Assembly: GCF_021216655.1 (NCBI RefSeq)
Contig: NZ_CP080437.1
Location: 2,604,001 to 2,668,000, forward strand
Length of the DNA stretch: 64,000 nt
Reading direction: 5' to 3'
Source of the DNA: Clavibacter michiganensis
GTDB taxonomy: Bacteria; Actinomycetota; Actinomycetes; Actinomycetales; Microbacteriaceae
Below the pieces are notes generated by a model. It saw nothing but the letters and a program-made list of their open reading frames with translations, was not told the DNA's origin and did no database searches. The translations under genes were made by a program, and so were the position numbers. How positions within the stretch are numbered: the stretch's first letter is position 1; each line of letters starts with the position of its first letter. Positions 24,970-33,433 of this stretch are shown piece by piece.

Positions 24970-25023
24970 GCGGCAACGGTACCCCCGCGTGAGGGAATCG
25001 ATCACGCGCCGGCGCGCCGAGCG

Positions 25024-25818
25024 TCAGCGCGACCAGGCGTACGGCGTGGTCGTCGAGCAGGCGATGAGGCCGGAGCGCTCGAGGATGGGGCGGGAGAAAT
25101 CGGTCGAGTCGCTGTGCATGAGGGTGCGGCCGGCGGCGAGGGCCGAGCGCGCGCGGGCCGCGGTGAGCGCGCGGTATATGCCGCGGCCGCGCCACTCCGG
25201 CACGGTCGCGCCGCCCCAGAGGCCGGCGAAGTCGGATCCCGCGACGGGCTCGAGCCGGCCCGCCGACACGATCCGTCCCTCGGCCTCGGCCACCCAGAGC
25301 TCCATGCCGTCGTCGAGCCGGAGGCGGTGGAGGATCGCGTCGGCACGATCCGCGGACACCGCTTCGCCGAAGACCTCGTCCTGCATGGCGCTCATCGCCC
25401 GCACGTCGGCCTCCGCGGTGACGCGCCGGAGCGTCACGCCCGCGGGCAGCGGCACGTCGACCGCGAGTGCCCTGGCCTCGCCCAGCATGATCGACTCGCG
25501 CTCCTCGGCCACGAACCCGTTCGCGCGGAGTATCCCGTCGAGCCCGGGCGCGTGGTCGTGGCCGCGGGTCTTCCACTCCACGGTCGTGATCGCGGGGTCG
25601 TCGCGGTAGCGCGCGAGCGCCGCGGGGACGAGGTCGCGCAGGCCGGCCTCGTCGAGTCCGCCGAGGTCGGCGTACGTGATGAAGCCGCGCCCGCCGGGGA
25701 AGACGACGAGGCGCAGCGGGCCGAGCAGCCGCACGTCGAGCGCGCTCGGCGTCTCGGCGTCGGTGCGGAGCTGGGCGTCGTAGGCGGCGAGGAGGGCGGC
25801 GGCGTCGGTGGTGGGCAT
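25024..25818 (-). CDS. GNAT-family N-acetyltransferase
   Basis: A 264-residue protein with a C-terminal GNAT domain. VTLRRVTAEADVRAM begins the domain near residue 127, and AGLWGGATVPEWRGRGIYRAL contains the acetyl-CoA-binding R/Q-x-x-G-x-G/A-like motif at about 205-215. The N-terminal 120 residues, with LRLVVFPGGRGFITYADLGG, look like a degenerate second GNAT fold. The substrate is unknown. The ATG lies seven bases after TACGGT (minus strand), a leaderless promoter. The GH95 gene ends five bases upstream, so some read-through from it is possible. Confidence 0.82.
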   Translation of the reverse strand: MPTTDAAALLAAYDAQLRTDAETPSALDVRLLGPLRLVVFPGGRGFITYADLGGLDEAGLRDLVPAALARYRDDPAITTVEWKTRGHDHAPGLDGILRANGFVAEERESIMLGEARALAVDVPLPAGVTLRRVTAEADVRAMSAMQDEVFGEAVSADRADAILHRLRLDDGMELWVAEAEGRIVSAGRLEPVAGSDFAGLWGGATVPEWRGRGIYRALTAARARSALAAGRTLMHSDSTDFSRPILERSGLIACSTTTPYAWSR

Positions 25819-25823
25819 CGGGC

Positions 25824-28319
25824 TCACCGTACGGGCTCCGGCAGCCACCGGATCTCGATCCGCACGGCGTCCTTGACGAACGCGATGCGTGCGCCGGCGT
25901 CGTGCTCGCGCCCGTCCACGCGCACCGAGGCCGCCCGCGGCAGCCGCAGGGCAGTGCCGCCCGCGGGCGCCAGCCAATCCGCGCCCGGCACGCGCCGCAC
26001 CGTGAGCGACGCGCCATCCGGATCCCAGTCGAGCCGGTCGACGACCAGGCCGCCGCGCGCGCGGAGCCCGGTGACGGATCCGCGCGCCCAGGCCACGGGC
26101 AGCGCCGGGAGGACCGCGAGCGACCCCGCGTCGGATCCCAGCAGCATCGCCGCGACGAGCGCGGGCAGGCCGCCGCTCGCGTCGAGGTTGAAGATGCGGC
26201 CGGCGTCGTGCCGGCTCGTGAGGGCGGGGCTCCAGTGGTCGACGGCGAGCCACTCCACGCACGTGAGCGCCGCCTCGCCGTCGCCGAGGGCCGCGGCCGC
26301 GAGGCCCACCTGCACCAGGCCGAACGCCATGCCCATGCGGCCGGGCGGCGCGGTCGGGTCCTCGGCGCGCCAGGCGATCTTCGCGGCGACGGTGGCGGCG
26401 GCCGCGGCGCGGAGCCGGGCGGACTCGTCCCCGTCTCCGACGAACGCCGGATCGATCTCGTCCCAGAGCGGGTGCAGCTGCGACGCGTGGCGGTGCGCGA
26501 TCCGCTCCCGCCAGCGCGGATCCAGCCACTCGGCGAGCGTGCCGTCGTCGGCCACGCGGTACGGCGGCAGGTCGCGGACGACCGCGGCCCAGCGCGCGTC
26601 GAGGGAGTCGTCGCCGCGTGCCCGGCCGAGCAGGGCCGTGGCGCGGGCGGCGTCGCGGAGGATCGACACGTCCATGGTCGCGTCGGTCGCCGCCGGCATG
26701 CGCTCGCCACCCGGGGTGTTCTCCGGCGAGTAGGAGGGCACGAGGCGGCGCACCCCGCCGACCATCACCGTGGCGGTCTCGGCGAAGCGCAGCACGCCCT
26801 CCGCGAGCTCCCACAGCCGGTCGTCGACGATGCCGCGGTCGCCCGTCGTGGCGACGGCGTCGGCGGCGACGCGGAGGATCCAGCCGCCGCAGCCCTGCCA
26901 GAACGGCATCGGGTAGTCGGCGTCGAAGTGGTCCGCCCGTCCGTGCGTGGACATGCGCGCCGGCAGCAGCGTGCCCTCGGCGCCGTAGATGCGGCGGGCG
27001 TTCTCGCGGAAGTCGTCGAGGTGGGGGAGCACCAGCTCGAGCAGGGTGCGCGCGAGCTCCGGCGTGCCGGTGGGGATGAGGCTCGCGATCCCGCCGTTCT
27101 GCACGTTGCCGTTGAGCGTGTAGTCCGCCGACCAGGCCGGGCGCCAGGTGCCGTGCCACACGCCCTGCAGCGTGGCCGGCAGCTCGCCGGTGGAGGAGAT
27201 GATCGCCGCGCGGCCGCTGGTGTACGCGACCTCGACGACGCGGCGGCGGGCCGCGGGGTCTCCGGCGCGGGCCGCCGCCCAGAGGCCCTCGGTGGTGGGA
27301 TGCGGGTCCGCGTCGGCGTCGTCCGCGGGCGCCTCGCCGTGGAGGTCGAGGGCGGATGCCGCGACGAGCCGGCCGTGCGTCGCGCGTTGCGCGGCGCGCA
27401 GCTCGTCCCACGCGGGCGTCGTCGCCGGAGGGCCGTCGGGCGTCGGCGCCGCGGATGCGGGGCCCACGGCCACCGCCAGGCGCAGCAGCGCCGTCGCGCC
27501 CGGGCCGGTGCGGACGGTCATGCGCGCGGATCCGCCGTCGACCTCCCAGGCGCCGCCCGCGCCGCCCGTGCTGCCCGCGCCCTCCGCGCTGCCCGCGCCC
27601 GGCGCGTCGACCGCCGTGACCGACCGCAGCGCGTCGTCCCCCGCGCCGGCCTCGGCCGCGAGGATCCCGCGCGCACCGCCCGCCAGGGATGTCCGGACCG
27701 CCGCGGACGCGTCCGGCCCGCCCGTGTACAGCGCCGTCGTGTCGCCCGCGCCGAGGCCGAGCTCGACGACCGTCACGGAATCCCGGTCGGACTCGAGCGC
27801 CAGCCAGCAGACGGATCCGTCGCGCGGCGCGACGAGGCGCAGCGCGTGACGGCCGCCCGCGAGATCCGTCCACTCGACCGCCGCCTCGCCGCCGACCGGG
27901 TCCATGGTGCGACGCATCCCCGCCACTCCACCCGCGGTGCGGATCACGAGGGTCGCGCAGATGCCGAGCGGATCCGTCCATACGAGATCGTCGCCGTAGC
28001 CGCTGTCCCGCGCGCCCGCCATGAGCTCGGCGGTCGCGGTGTCGGGGTCGCCGGCGAGGAGGGCGCGACGGATCGCGTCGAGGCGGGGCCGGAGGTCGGG
28101 CGCGTGCGGCCGCGGGTTCACCGGCGGGAACCAGCGCTCGTGCGCGAGGGAGACGGTGATCGCGTCGGCGGGCCCGTGCGCGACGGCACCGAGGCGGCCG
28201 CTGCCGACGACGATCCCCTCCTCCCAGGTCGGTGCCGCGGTCGCGGTCGTGAAGACGGTCGCGATCGTGGATGCGGGGGAGGTCGGTCGGTGCGCGTCGT
28301 CGCGCGAGGGCGATCGGAT
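25824..28319 (-). CDS. Glycoside hydrolase family 95 (alpha-L-fucosidase-like)
   Basis: A GH95 (alpha/alpha)6-barrel enzyme. Catalytic-region matches are TLNGNVQNGG (the paired Asn), PSYSPENTPGGE (general acid Glu), DEIDPAF and DAGRIFNLDASGG (Asp). GH95 enzymes remove alpha-1,2-fucose or alpha-galactose from plant or host glycans. Odd start: GH95 homology continues upstream of the first in-frame GTG (28121) with WEEGIVVGSGRLGAVAHG and LAHERWFPPVNPRP. There is no in-frame ATG, GTG or TTG before it. A GGAAGGA site at 28333-28327 stands seven bases before an ATC codon at 28319, used here as the tentative start. Either a non-canonical or mutated start codon, or a sequence error, is implied. No signal peptide is evident. 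Confidence 0.8.
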   Translation of the reverse strand: MRSPSRDDAHRPTSPASTIATVFTTATAAPTWEEGIVVGSGRLGAVAHGPADAITVSLAHERWFPPVNPRPHAPDLRPRLDAIRRALLAGDPDTATAELMAGARDSGYGDDLVWTDPLGICATLVIRTAGGVAGMRRTMDPVGGEAAVEWTDLAGGRHALRLVAPRDGSVCWLALESDRDSVTVVELGLGAGDTTALYTGGPDASAAVRTSLAGGARGILAAEAGAGDDALRSVTAVDAPGAGSAEGAGSTGGAGGAWEVDGGSARMTVRTGPGATALLRLAVAVGPASAAPTPDGPPATTPAWDELRAAQRATHGRLVAASALDLHGEAPADDADADPHPTTEGLWAAARAGDPAARRRVVEVAYTSGRAAIISSTGELPATLQGVWHGTWRPAWSADYTLNGNVQNGGIASLIPTGTPELARTLLELVLPHLDDFRENARRIYGAEGTLLPARMSTHGRADHFDADYPMPFWQGCGGWILRVAADAVATTGDRGIVDDRLWELAEGVLRFAETATVMVGGVRRLVPSYSPENTPGGERMPAATDATMDVSILRDAARATALLGRARGDDSLDARWAAVVRDLPPYRVADDGTLAEWLDPRWRERIAHRHASQLHPLWDEIDPAFVGDGDESARLRAAAAATVAAKIAWRAEDPTAPPGRMGMAFGLVQVGLAAAALGDGEAALTCVEWLAVDHWSPALTSRHDAGRIFNLDASGGLPALVAAMLLGSDAGSLAVLPALPVAWARGSVTGLRARGGLVVDRLDWDPDGASLTVRRVPGADWLAPAGGTALRLPRAASVRVDGREHDAGARIAFVKDAVRIEIRWLPEPVR

Positions 28320-28471
28320 GATCGGGTCCTTCCGGTCGGACGGTCGGTCGGCCGTGCGTCGTGGGCGGTACCACGGTAGCGAGCGGCACCGCGGCGGCGG
28401 GCGGGCCGTCCCGGGCGGAGGGCGGGGGCGGATCCCGACGGCGGTCCGCCGGTCCGCCCTAGGATCGCGGG

Positions 28472-29062
28472 ATGCTCGGACCTCTCCAGCGCCTGGATCC
28501 CCCCGCCCGGCGCATCCTCATCGGCGCGCCGTCGGGCGCCGGCAAGACCACGCTGGCGCGGCGGATCCAGGAGCGCACGGGCACGCCCCACACCGAGATG
28601 GACTCCCTCTTCCACGGTCCCGCCTGGACCGAGCTGCCCACCTTCCGCGACGACGTCGAGGCCTTCTCCTCGCGCGAGGCCTGGGTCACCGAGTGGCAGT
28701 ACACGACCCAGCTCGGGGACCTCGTGCCGTCGCGCGCCGACACCCTCGTCTGGCTCGACCTGCCCGTGGCGGTGCAGATGGGGCGCCTGATCCGCCGCAC
28801 GGTCGTCCGCCGCTGGCGCCGCGAGCCGCTGTGGCACGGCAACGTCGAGCCGCCCATGCGCACCGTCCTCACCGACCCCGACCACATCGTGCGGTGGGGA
28901 TGGCGGGGGCGCGCGAAGGTACGGAAGCGCGTCGTGCTCGCGGCTGTCGAGCACCCTCATCTCCGGATCGTGCGGCTGCGGTCGACCCGCGAGGTCGACG
29001 TCTGGCTGCGGGGGCTGCCGGCCGTGGGTCAGCCGCCGGTGCCGCCGGCCGCCGCGGGGTAG
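28472..29062 (+). CDS. P-loop kinase-like ATPase (topology-modulation type)
   Basis: A 196-residue protein with Walker A GAPSGAGKTT at about 18-27, the HTEMDSLFHGPAW lid-like segment and VWLDLPVAVQMGRLIRRTV. It belongs to the adenylate-kinase-related P-loop proteins called DNA topology modulation protein FlaR-like; a small-molecule kinase activity is more likely than a DNA role. Its start is six bases after TAGGAT. The last 34 bases overlap the end of the convergent lipoprotein gene, so the two cannot have a terminator between them. Confidence 0.75.
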   Translation: MLGPLQRLDPPARRILIGAPSGAGKTTLARRIQERTGTPHTEMDSLFHGPAWTELPTFRDDVEAFSSREAWVTEWQYTTQLGDLVPSRADTLVWLDLPVAVQMGRLIRRTVVRRWRREPLWHGNVEPPMRTVLTDPDHIVRWGWRGRAKVRKRVVLAAVEHPHLRIVRLRSTREVDVWLRGLPAVGQPPVPPAAAG

Positions 29063-29616
29063 AGGTCGCTGCACCACATCCCGGCCGGGACCGGGCCGTC
29101 CATCGTCAGCTGCGGGAACGAGCCGAGCTGCGGCGCGTCGGACACCATGTCGGCGCCGTTCACGGCGGACCAGAGCGTGCCCGCGAAGTCCTCGCGCGTC
29201 GGATCCTGATCCGTGGCCCACAGCGCCACGCGATCGTCGGACACCGGCCCGCCGTCAGGGTCGTCGCCGACGGGCCCGATCGTCCCGGCGAGGGCCCAGA
29301 CCTGCTGCTCGTCGTCCCACCGGGTCTCGAGCCCGTCGAGCCGCAACCCGGGGAACGGCCCGTCGTGCGCCGCGATGCTCGCGTTCACGGCTGCGAGCGC
29401 GGCGGGGGAGGCGTCGTCGCACTCGGCGTATCCGCCGCCGGCCGCGCTGTCGGGCGTGGGCGTCGGCGTGGGCGTGGGATCGGCGGTCGGCAGCACGACG
29501 GGCGGATCCTCCGCCGCGAGCCCGTCCGCCCCGCCGGGCGTCGCGCACCCGCTCATCGTGAGGACGGCGGCGGCGCAGAGCCCCGCCCAGGCGACGGTGA
29601 TCCGCGGAGCGCTCAT
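29029..29616 (-). CDS. Putative lipoprotein of unknown function
   Basis: A 195-residue exported protein: N-terminal signal sequence with lipobox MSGC (Cys24), a Pro/Thr linker with the TPTPTPTP run at 48-57, then a globular domain with two further cysteines (CDD near 65, WCSD near 180). No family recognised. Acidic composition fits an extracytoplasmic location. The ATG lies six bases after TAGCGT (minus strand), a leaderless promoter. Its 3' end overlaps the convergent kinase gene by 34 bases. Confidence 0.72.
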   Translation of the reverse strand: MSAPRITVAWAGLCAAAVLTMSGCATPGGADGLAAEDPPVVLPTADPTPTPTPTPDSAAGGGYAECDDASPAALAAVNASIAAHDGPFPGLRLDGLETRWDDEQQVWALAGTIGPVGDDPDGGPVSDDRVALWATDQDPTREDFAGTLWSAVNGADMVSDAPQLGSFPQLTMDGPVPAGMWCSDLYPAAAGGTGG

Positions 29617-29625
29617 GCCCCGACG

Positions 29626-30618
29626 CTAGGGGGTCACGCGGCCCGGGCGGCGGGCTCGCGGCGATCCGCACCCGGAGTGGGGTGGTCCGCGGCGGACGAG
29701 CTGTTCTCGTCGCGCACCGCCCGCACGCCGCGCCTCCGTCACCAGCACCGCCGCCACGCCCGCGCCGCACAGCACGAACCCCGCGAGCGTCACCGCCGTG
29801 ATCCGCTCCCCGAGCAGGAGCGCGCCCGCCGCCGCGGTCGTCGGCGCGACGAGGAACAGCAGCGCGTTGAGCGCCGTGATCCCCACCCGCTCGAGCAGCC
29901 ACCAGTACAGGCCGTACGCGGCGAGCGTCGGCACGAGCGCGGCGACGGCGGTCGTGATCCAGAACGCCGGATCCGCGGGCGGCGCCAGGGTCCCGGTCGC
30001 GACCGCGACGACCACGAGCGCGGCCGTCGTGACGACGACGTGCACGGTCAGCGTCACGAGCACGGGTGGCCGGCCCTGCGACCGGCGCTCGAGGAACGTC
30101 CCGGCGACGAGGCACGCCATCGCCGCCGCGGGCAGCAGGTACGCGACCGGATCCGCATCCGCCGCCCCCGCCTGCGACCGCACCACGAGCACCACGCCCA
30201 CGGCGCCGAGCGCGAGCCCGGCCCACTGCGCGCCGCGCACGCGGAGCCCGAGGAGAGGCCCGACGAGCGTCGCGACCACGAGCGGCTGCACCGCGTCGAT
30301 GAGCGCGGTCGTCCCCGTCGCGATGCCCGCGCCGATCGCCGCGTACACGAACGCGCAGTAGCCGAGCTGCGCGAACGCGCCGATGAGCGCCTGCCGCCCG
30401 AGCATCCGCGGAGCGATCCCCCGGGCCGCGCCGGTCGCGACGAGACCCACGAGCAGCGCGGCGAGCGGCGCGAACCGCCAGACGAGCAGCGTCGTCGCGG
30501 GCACCTCGACCGTGCCGACGGCCGCGATGAGGAACCCCGAGCTCCACGCGAGCACGAACCCGGTGGCGGCCACGACGGTCACGAGCGATCGAGGTACACC
30601 GATCTGTCTACTTCCCAT
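29626..30618 (-). CDS. EamA/DMT-family transporter
   Basis: A 330-residue drug/metabolite transporter with ten predicted membrane helices in two EamA repeats. The first opens with TVVAATGFVLAWSSGFLI, the second includes AALVPTLAAYGLYWWLLERVG and TAVTLAGFVLCGAGVAAVL. The C-terminal tail is basic and cytoplasmic. It is divergent from a TetR gene and its -10 (TATAGT, seven bases before the ATG) lies inside the shared operator, so TetR control is very likely. The exported metabolite is unknown. Confidence 0.88.
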   Translation of the reverse strand: MGSRQIGVPRSLVTVVAATGFVLAWSSGFLIAAVGTVEVPATTLLVWRFAPLAALLVGLVATGAARGIAPRMLGRQALIGAFAQLGYCAFVYAAIGAGIATGTTALIDAVQPLVVATLVGPLLGLRVRGAQWAGLALGAVGVVLVVRSQAGAADADPVAYLLPAAAMACLVAGTFLERRSQGRPPVLVTLTVHVVVTTAALVVVAVATGTLAPPADPAFWITTAVAALVPTLAAYGLYWWLLERVGITALNALLFLVAPTTAAAGALLLGERITAVTLAGFVLCGAGVAAVLVTEARRAGGARREQLVRRGPPHSGCGSPRARRPGRVTP

Positions 30619-30624
30619 GGGCCT

Positions 30625-30646
30625 GACTATACAGAACGGTATAGTC
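30625..30646. promoter_or_regulatory. Perfect TetR operator overlapping two leaderless promoters
   Basis: GACTATAC-N6-GTATAGTC is a perfect 8-bp dyad centred between the divergent EamA and TetR genes. Each arm contains TATAGT read outward (30640-30645 for tetR, 30631-30626 for eamA). The respective start codons follow after six and seven bases. One dimer bound here would occlude both -10 elements. Confidence 0.88.
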
Positions 30647-30651
30647 GGCGT

Positions 30652-31278
30652 GTGAAGACCCCCGTCCCCGACCTCGCCCCGCTCACCCCAGGAGCCCGCC
30701 GCGTGCTCGACGCGGCGTCCGAGCTCTTCTACGCGCGGGGGATCCACGTGGTCGGCGTCGACGCGATCGCCGCGGCCGCCGGCGTCACCAAGAAGACGAT
30801 CTACGACCGCTTCGGCTCCAAGGAGCAGCTCGTGGTCGCGTACCTGCAGCACCGCGACGCGCGCTGGCGCGAGCACCTCGCGGCGCGGCTGGCGCGCACG
30901 CCGGAGCCGGGGATCGACCGCGTGGTGGCGGTGTTCGACGCGGCCATCACCTGGGCCGTCGCGAACACGCCCAAGGGCTGCAGCGCGATCAACGCGCGCG
31001 CGGAGCTGGGTGCCGGCGACCTCGGTGCCGACGACGACGGCCACGACGTGCTGCCCGAGGTCATGCGGCAGAAGGCCTGGCTGCACGAGCTGCTGCGTGA
31101 CCTGTGCCACGAGGCCGGGGTCCCGGACGCTGCGGCCACCGCCCGCACGCTGATACTGATCTACGAGGGCGGCCTCGTGACGCTCGGCATGGGCACGTTC
31201 GCCCACCCGATGGCGGTCGCGCGCGACGCGGCCCGGGCGCTGCTCGAGGCGGCGGCGTCGCCGGGAGCCGGACGGTGA
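30652..31278 (+). CDS. TetR-family repressor
   Basis: A 208-residue regulator. The GTG start at 30652 is set by the -10 TATAGT six bases upstream and by the family N-terminus. The DNA-binding domain is residues 10-62 (GVDAIAAAAGVTKKTIYDRFGSKEQLV). The C-terminal ligand domain contains the block WAVANTPKGCSAINARAELG, of the type seen in regulators similar to TetR_C_33-like proteins. It divergently controls the EamA transporter through the perfect dyad and probably represses itself. The HIT gene overlaps its stop by four bases. Confidence 0.88.
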   Translation: MKTPVPDLAPLTPGARRVLDAASELFYARGIHVVGVDAIAAAAGVTKKTIYDRFGSKEQLVVAYLQHRDARWREHLAARLARTPEPGIDRVVAVFDAAITWAVANTPKGCSAINARAELGAGDLGADDDGHDVLPEVMRQKAWLHELLRDLCHEAGVPDAAATARTLILIYEGGLVTLGMGTFAHPMAVARDAARALLEAAASPGAGR

Positions 31279-31772
31279 GCGACCAGGCGACCTGCCCGTT
31301 CTGCGCGCTGCTGCGTGGCGAGCCGCTGGTCGCGCCGCTGCCGCAGGACGTCGTCGCCGAGCGCGATCGCGCGGTCGCCGTCATCGCCCCGCGCTGGTGG
31401 CCGCGCAACCGCGGGCACGCCCTGGTGGTCCCGCGGGTCCACGTCCGCGACCTCTACTCCGTGACGCCCGACGACCTGCACGCCGTGATGGACCTCGTGC
31501 AGGAGGTCGCCGTCGCGATGCGCGCGGCGTACGGCTGCGCCGGCATCTCGATCCGCCAGCACAACGAGACCGCGGGCGGCCAGGACGTGTGGCACCTCCA
31601 CGTGCACGTGTTCCCGCGCGCGGAGGGCGACGATCTGTACGGATCCGCGCCGCTGCCCGGCTTCGCGTCGCCCGAGGAGCGCCTGCCGTTCTCAGGCCTG
31701 CTGCGCGAGGAGCTGTCCGCTCGTCGGCGGAGAGGTCCTGCGACCGGGACGCCGCGGCCCGACCCGGCCTAG
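31275..31772 (+). CDS. HIT-family nucleotide hydrolase/transferase
   Basis: A 165-residue histidine-triad protein, GTG start, GTGA overlap with the TetR gene. CPFCALLRGEP at the N-terminus is the zinc-type CxxC seen in many HIT proteins, ALVVPRVHVRDLYSV carries the first conserved His, and HLHVHVF near 108-114 is the HxHxH active site. It likely hydrolyses AMP derivatives or dinucleoside polyphosphates. Co-transcription with tetR links its level to the same operator. The C-terminal 15 residues are a basic tail. Confidence 0.86.
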   Translation: MSDQATCPFCALLRGEPLVAPLPQDVVAERDRAVAVIAPRWWPRNRGHALVVPRVHVRDLYSVTPDDLHAVMDLVQEVAVAMRAAYGCAGISIRQHNETAGGQDVWHLHVHVFPRAEGDDLYGSAPLPGFASPEERLPFSGLLREELSARRRRGPATGTPRPDPA

Positions 31773-31843
31773 CGTCGGAGGCACGAGCCGCGCGCGCACC
31801 CGACGCCCGGCCGCCCATCCGTCCGATCCGCAGGAGGAGAACC

Positions 31844-32512
31844 ATGACCACCATCGCCATCGTGGGGGCCGGTGCTGGCCTCGGCGCCGCCGTCGCCCGC
31901 CGCTTCGGAGCCGAGGGCTTCGCCGTCGCGCTCATCTCGCGCAGCCAGGAGCGCGTCGACGAGCTCGCGCGCACGCTCGCCGACGAGGGGATCACCGCCC
32001 GCGGGTACGCCGCGAACGTCCGTGACCACGTGGCGCTCGCCGCCGCGCTCGACCGTGCGGCGCAGGAGCTCGGCCCCGTCGAGGTGCTCCAGTACAGCCC
32101 GCTGCCGCAGAAGGAGTTCCTGCGGCCGGTGCTCGAGACCACCCCCGGCGACCTCGTCGGCGCGTTCGAGTTCTCCATCCAGGCGCCCGTCGCCGCGGTG
32201 CACCAGGTGCTGCAGGGCATGCGCGTGCTCGGCCGCGGGACCGTCCTCTTCATCAACGGCGGGACCGCCGTGCAGCCGCTGCCGAAGTACGCCGGCACCT
32301 CCATCGCCTTCGCGGGCGAGAGCGCCTACGGGCAGATGATCCACGAGGCGCTCGCGGGCGACGGGATCCACGTGGGCCAGCTGATCATCCCGGGCGCGAT
32401 CATCCCGGGCCACGAGGAGAAGGACCCCCGGGTGCTCGCGGACACGCTCTGGTCCATGCACCAGGAGCGCGGCGACTTCCGCCGCTTCGCCGCCGACATG
32501 GACGACGAGTAG
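31844..32512 (+). CDS. Atypical short-chain dehydrogenase (SDR)
   Basis: A 222-residue Rossmann protein preceded by a strong AGGAGG site. The cofactor motif GAGAGLGAAVARRFG is near residues 7-21. The Tyr of the usual YxxxK pair seems to be present (SAYGQMIHEAL), but the residue four positions later is not Lys, and the NNAG motif is replaced. The enzyme may therefore be inactive as a classical dehydrogenase or use another mechanism. Similar proteins are annotated as SDR-family NAD(P) oxidoreductases. A perfect hairpin follows the gene. The substrate is unknown. Confidence 0.75.
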   Translation: MTTIAIVGAGAGLGAAVARRFGAEGFAVALISRSQERVDELARTLADEGITARGYAANVRDHVALAAALDRAAQELGPVEVLQYSPLPQKEFLRPVLETTPGDLVGAFEFSIQAPVAAVHQVLQGMRVLGRGTVLFINGGTAVQPLPKYAGTSIAFAGESAYGQMIHEALAGDGIHVGQLIIPGAIIPGHEEKDPRVLADTLWSMHQERGDFRRFAADMDDE

Positions 32513-32526
32513 ACAGCGCGTGCGGA

Positions 32527-32565
32527 AGGGGAGGGGGAGCGACCCGGATGCGCTCCCCCTCCCCT
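32527..32565. terminator. Perfect 15-bp hairpin terminator
   Basis: AGGGGAGGGGGAGCG (32527-32541) pairs with CGCTCCCCCTCCCCT (32551-32565) around a nine-base loop. It separates the convergent SDR and YceI genes. Confidence 0.85.
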
Positions 32566-32596
32566 CGGCCGTGCGGCCCTGAGGCCGTGCCGGCGG

Positions 32597-33289
32597 CTAC
32601 TTCGTCGGCGTGGCCTTCACCAGGAACTCGACCGTGCCCTGGTCCTCGACGCTCACGAAGCCGAGGCTCGGGGCCTGCACGCCGTAGTCCGAGAAGGTGA
32701 CGGGGATGGATCCGCTCACCTGCACGCCGTCGCCCGAGAGCGCGGCCTGCAGCGGCACGGTGACGGTCTGCGTGACGCCGTGCATGGTGAGCTCGCCGGT
32801 CGCCTGGACCGTCGCGACCTGACCGTCGGCGGGCACGGCCGCGTCGACGGGCTGGGTCAGCGTGAAGGTCGCGTCCGGGTACTTGGAGACCTCCATGGCG
32901 GTGCCGCGGAAGTACTCGTCGCGGGGGGCCGCGTCGGTGGCGATGCTCGCGACGTCGACCTTCACGGTCGCGGCCGAGAGGGTGGATCCGTCGACCGTGA
33001 TGGATCCGGTCACGTCCTCGGTCTTGCCGACGACGGTCACGTCGGTGCCGTTGAGCACCTCGGCGACGCGGTACCCGGCGGTGCTGCCGGTGCCGATCTG
33101 CCACTCGCCGGACAGGTCGCTCGTGTCGAGCGTGGAGTCGGCGGGCGCGGCCGAGACGGACGGGGCGGCCGCGGGGGCGCCGACGATCACGTCGCGGTAG
33201 AAGGCGGGGCCGAACGCGGCGGCGCTGACACCGAGCACGACCACCACGGCCGCGCTCGTGCCGAGGATGATCTTGGTCTTCTTCTGCAT
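32597..33289 (-). CDS. YceI-family lipocalin-like protein, membrane-anchored
   Basis: A 230-residue protein with one N-terminal membrane anchor (residues 6-28) and an extracytoplasmic YceI domain. Typical stretches are SGEWQIGTGSTAGYRV, DEYFRGTAMEVSKYPDATF and GELTMHGVTQTVTVPL. YceI proteins bind polyisoprenoid or amide lipids in a beta-barrel pocket and are often linked with envelope or acid stress. AGGAGA precedes the ATG. The divergent promoter has the same ECF-type elements as the sigma-factor gene, so this is probably a target of that sigma factor. Confidence 0.88.
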   Translation of the reverse strand: MQKKTKIILGTSAAVVVVLGVSAAAFGPAFYRDVIVGAPAAAPSVSAAPADSTLDTSDLSGEWQIGTGSTAGYRVAEVLNGTDVTVVGKTEDVTGSITVDGSTLSAATVKVDVASIATDAAPRDEYFRGTAMEVSKYPDATFTLTQPVDAAVPADGQVATVQATGELTMHGVTQTVTVPLQAALSGDGVQVSGSIPVTFSDYGVQAPSLGFVSVEDQGTVEFLVKATPTK

Positions 33290-33354
33290 GGGGGTCTCCT
33301 GATCCGGATGGTGCTCATCTGATCGCCGCGAGAGGCTGCGCCGACATCAGGGAC

Positions 33355-33381
33355 GACGGACCAGCCGCGGAGATCGTTCAC
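33355..33381 (-). promoter_or_regulatory. ECF-type promoter of the YceI gene
   Basis: On the minus strand GTGAAC (33381-33376) and CGTC (33358-33355) are separated by 17 bases. This is identical in motif and spacing to the promoter of the neighbouring sigma-factor gene. Confidence 0.7.
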
Positions 33382-33433
33382 GGGCTCAGGGTCCTGCCAG
33401 GTTCGCGGATCCCCTGAGATGATTCCCGCGAGC

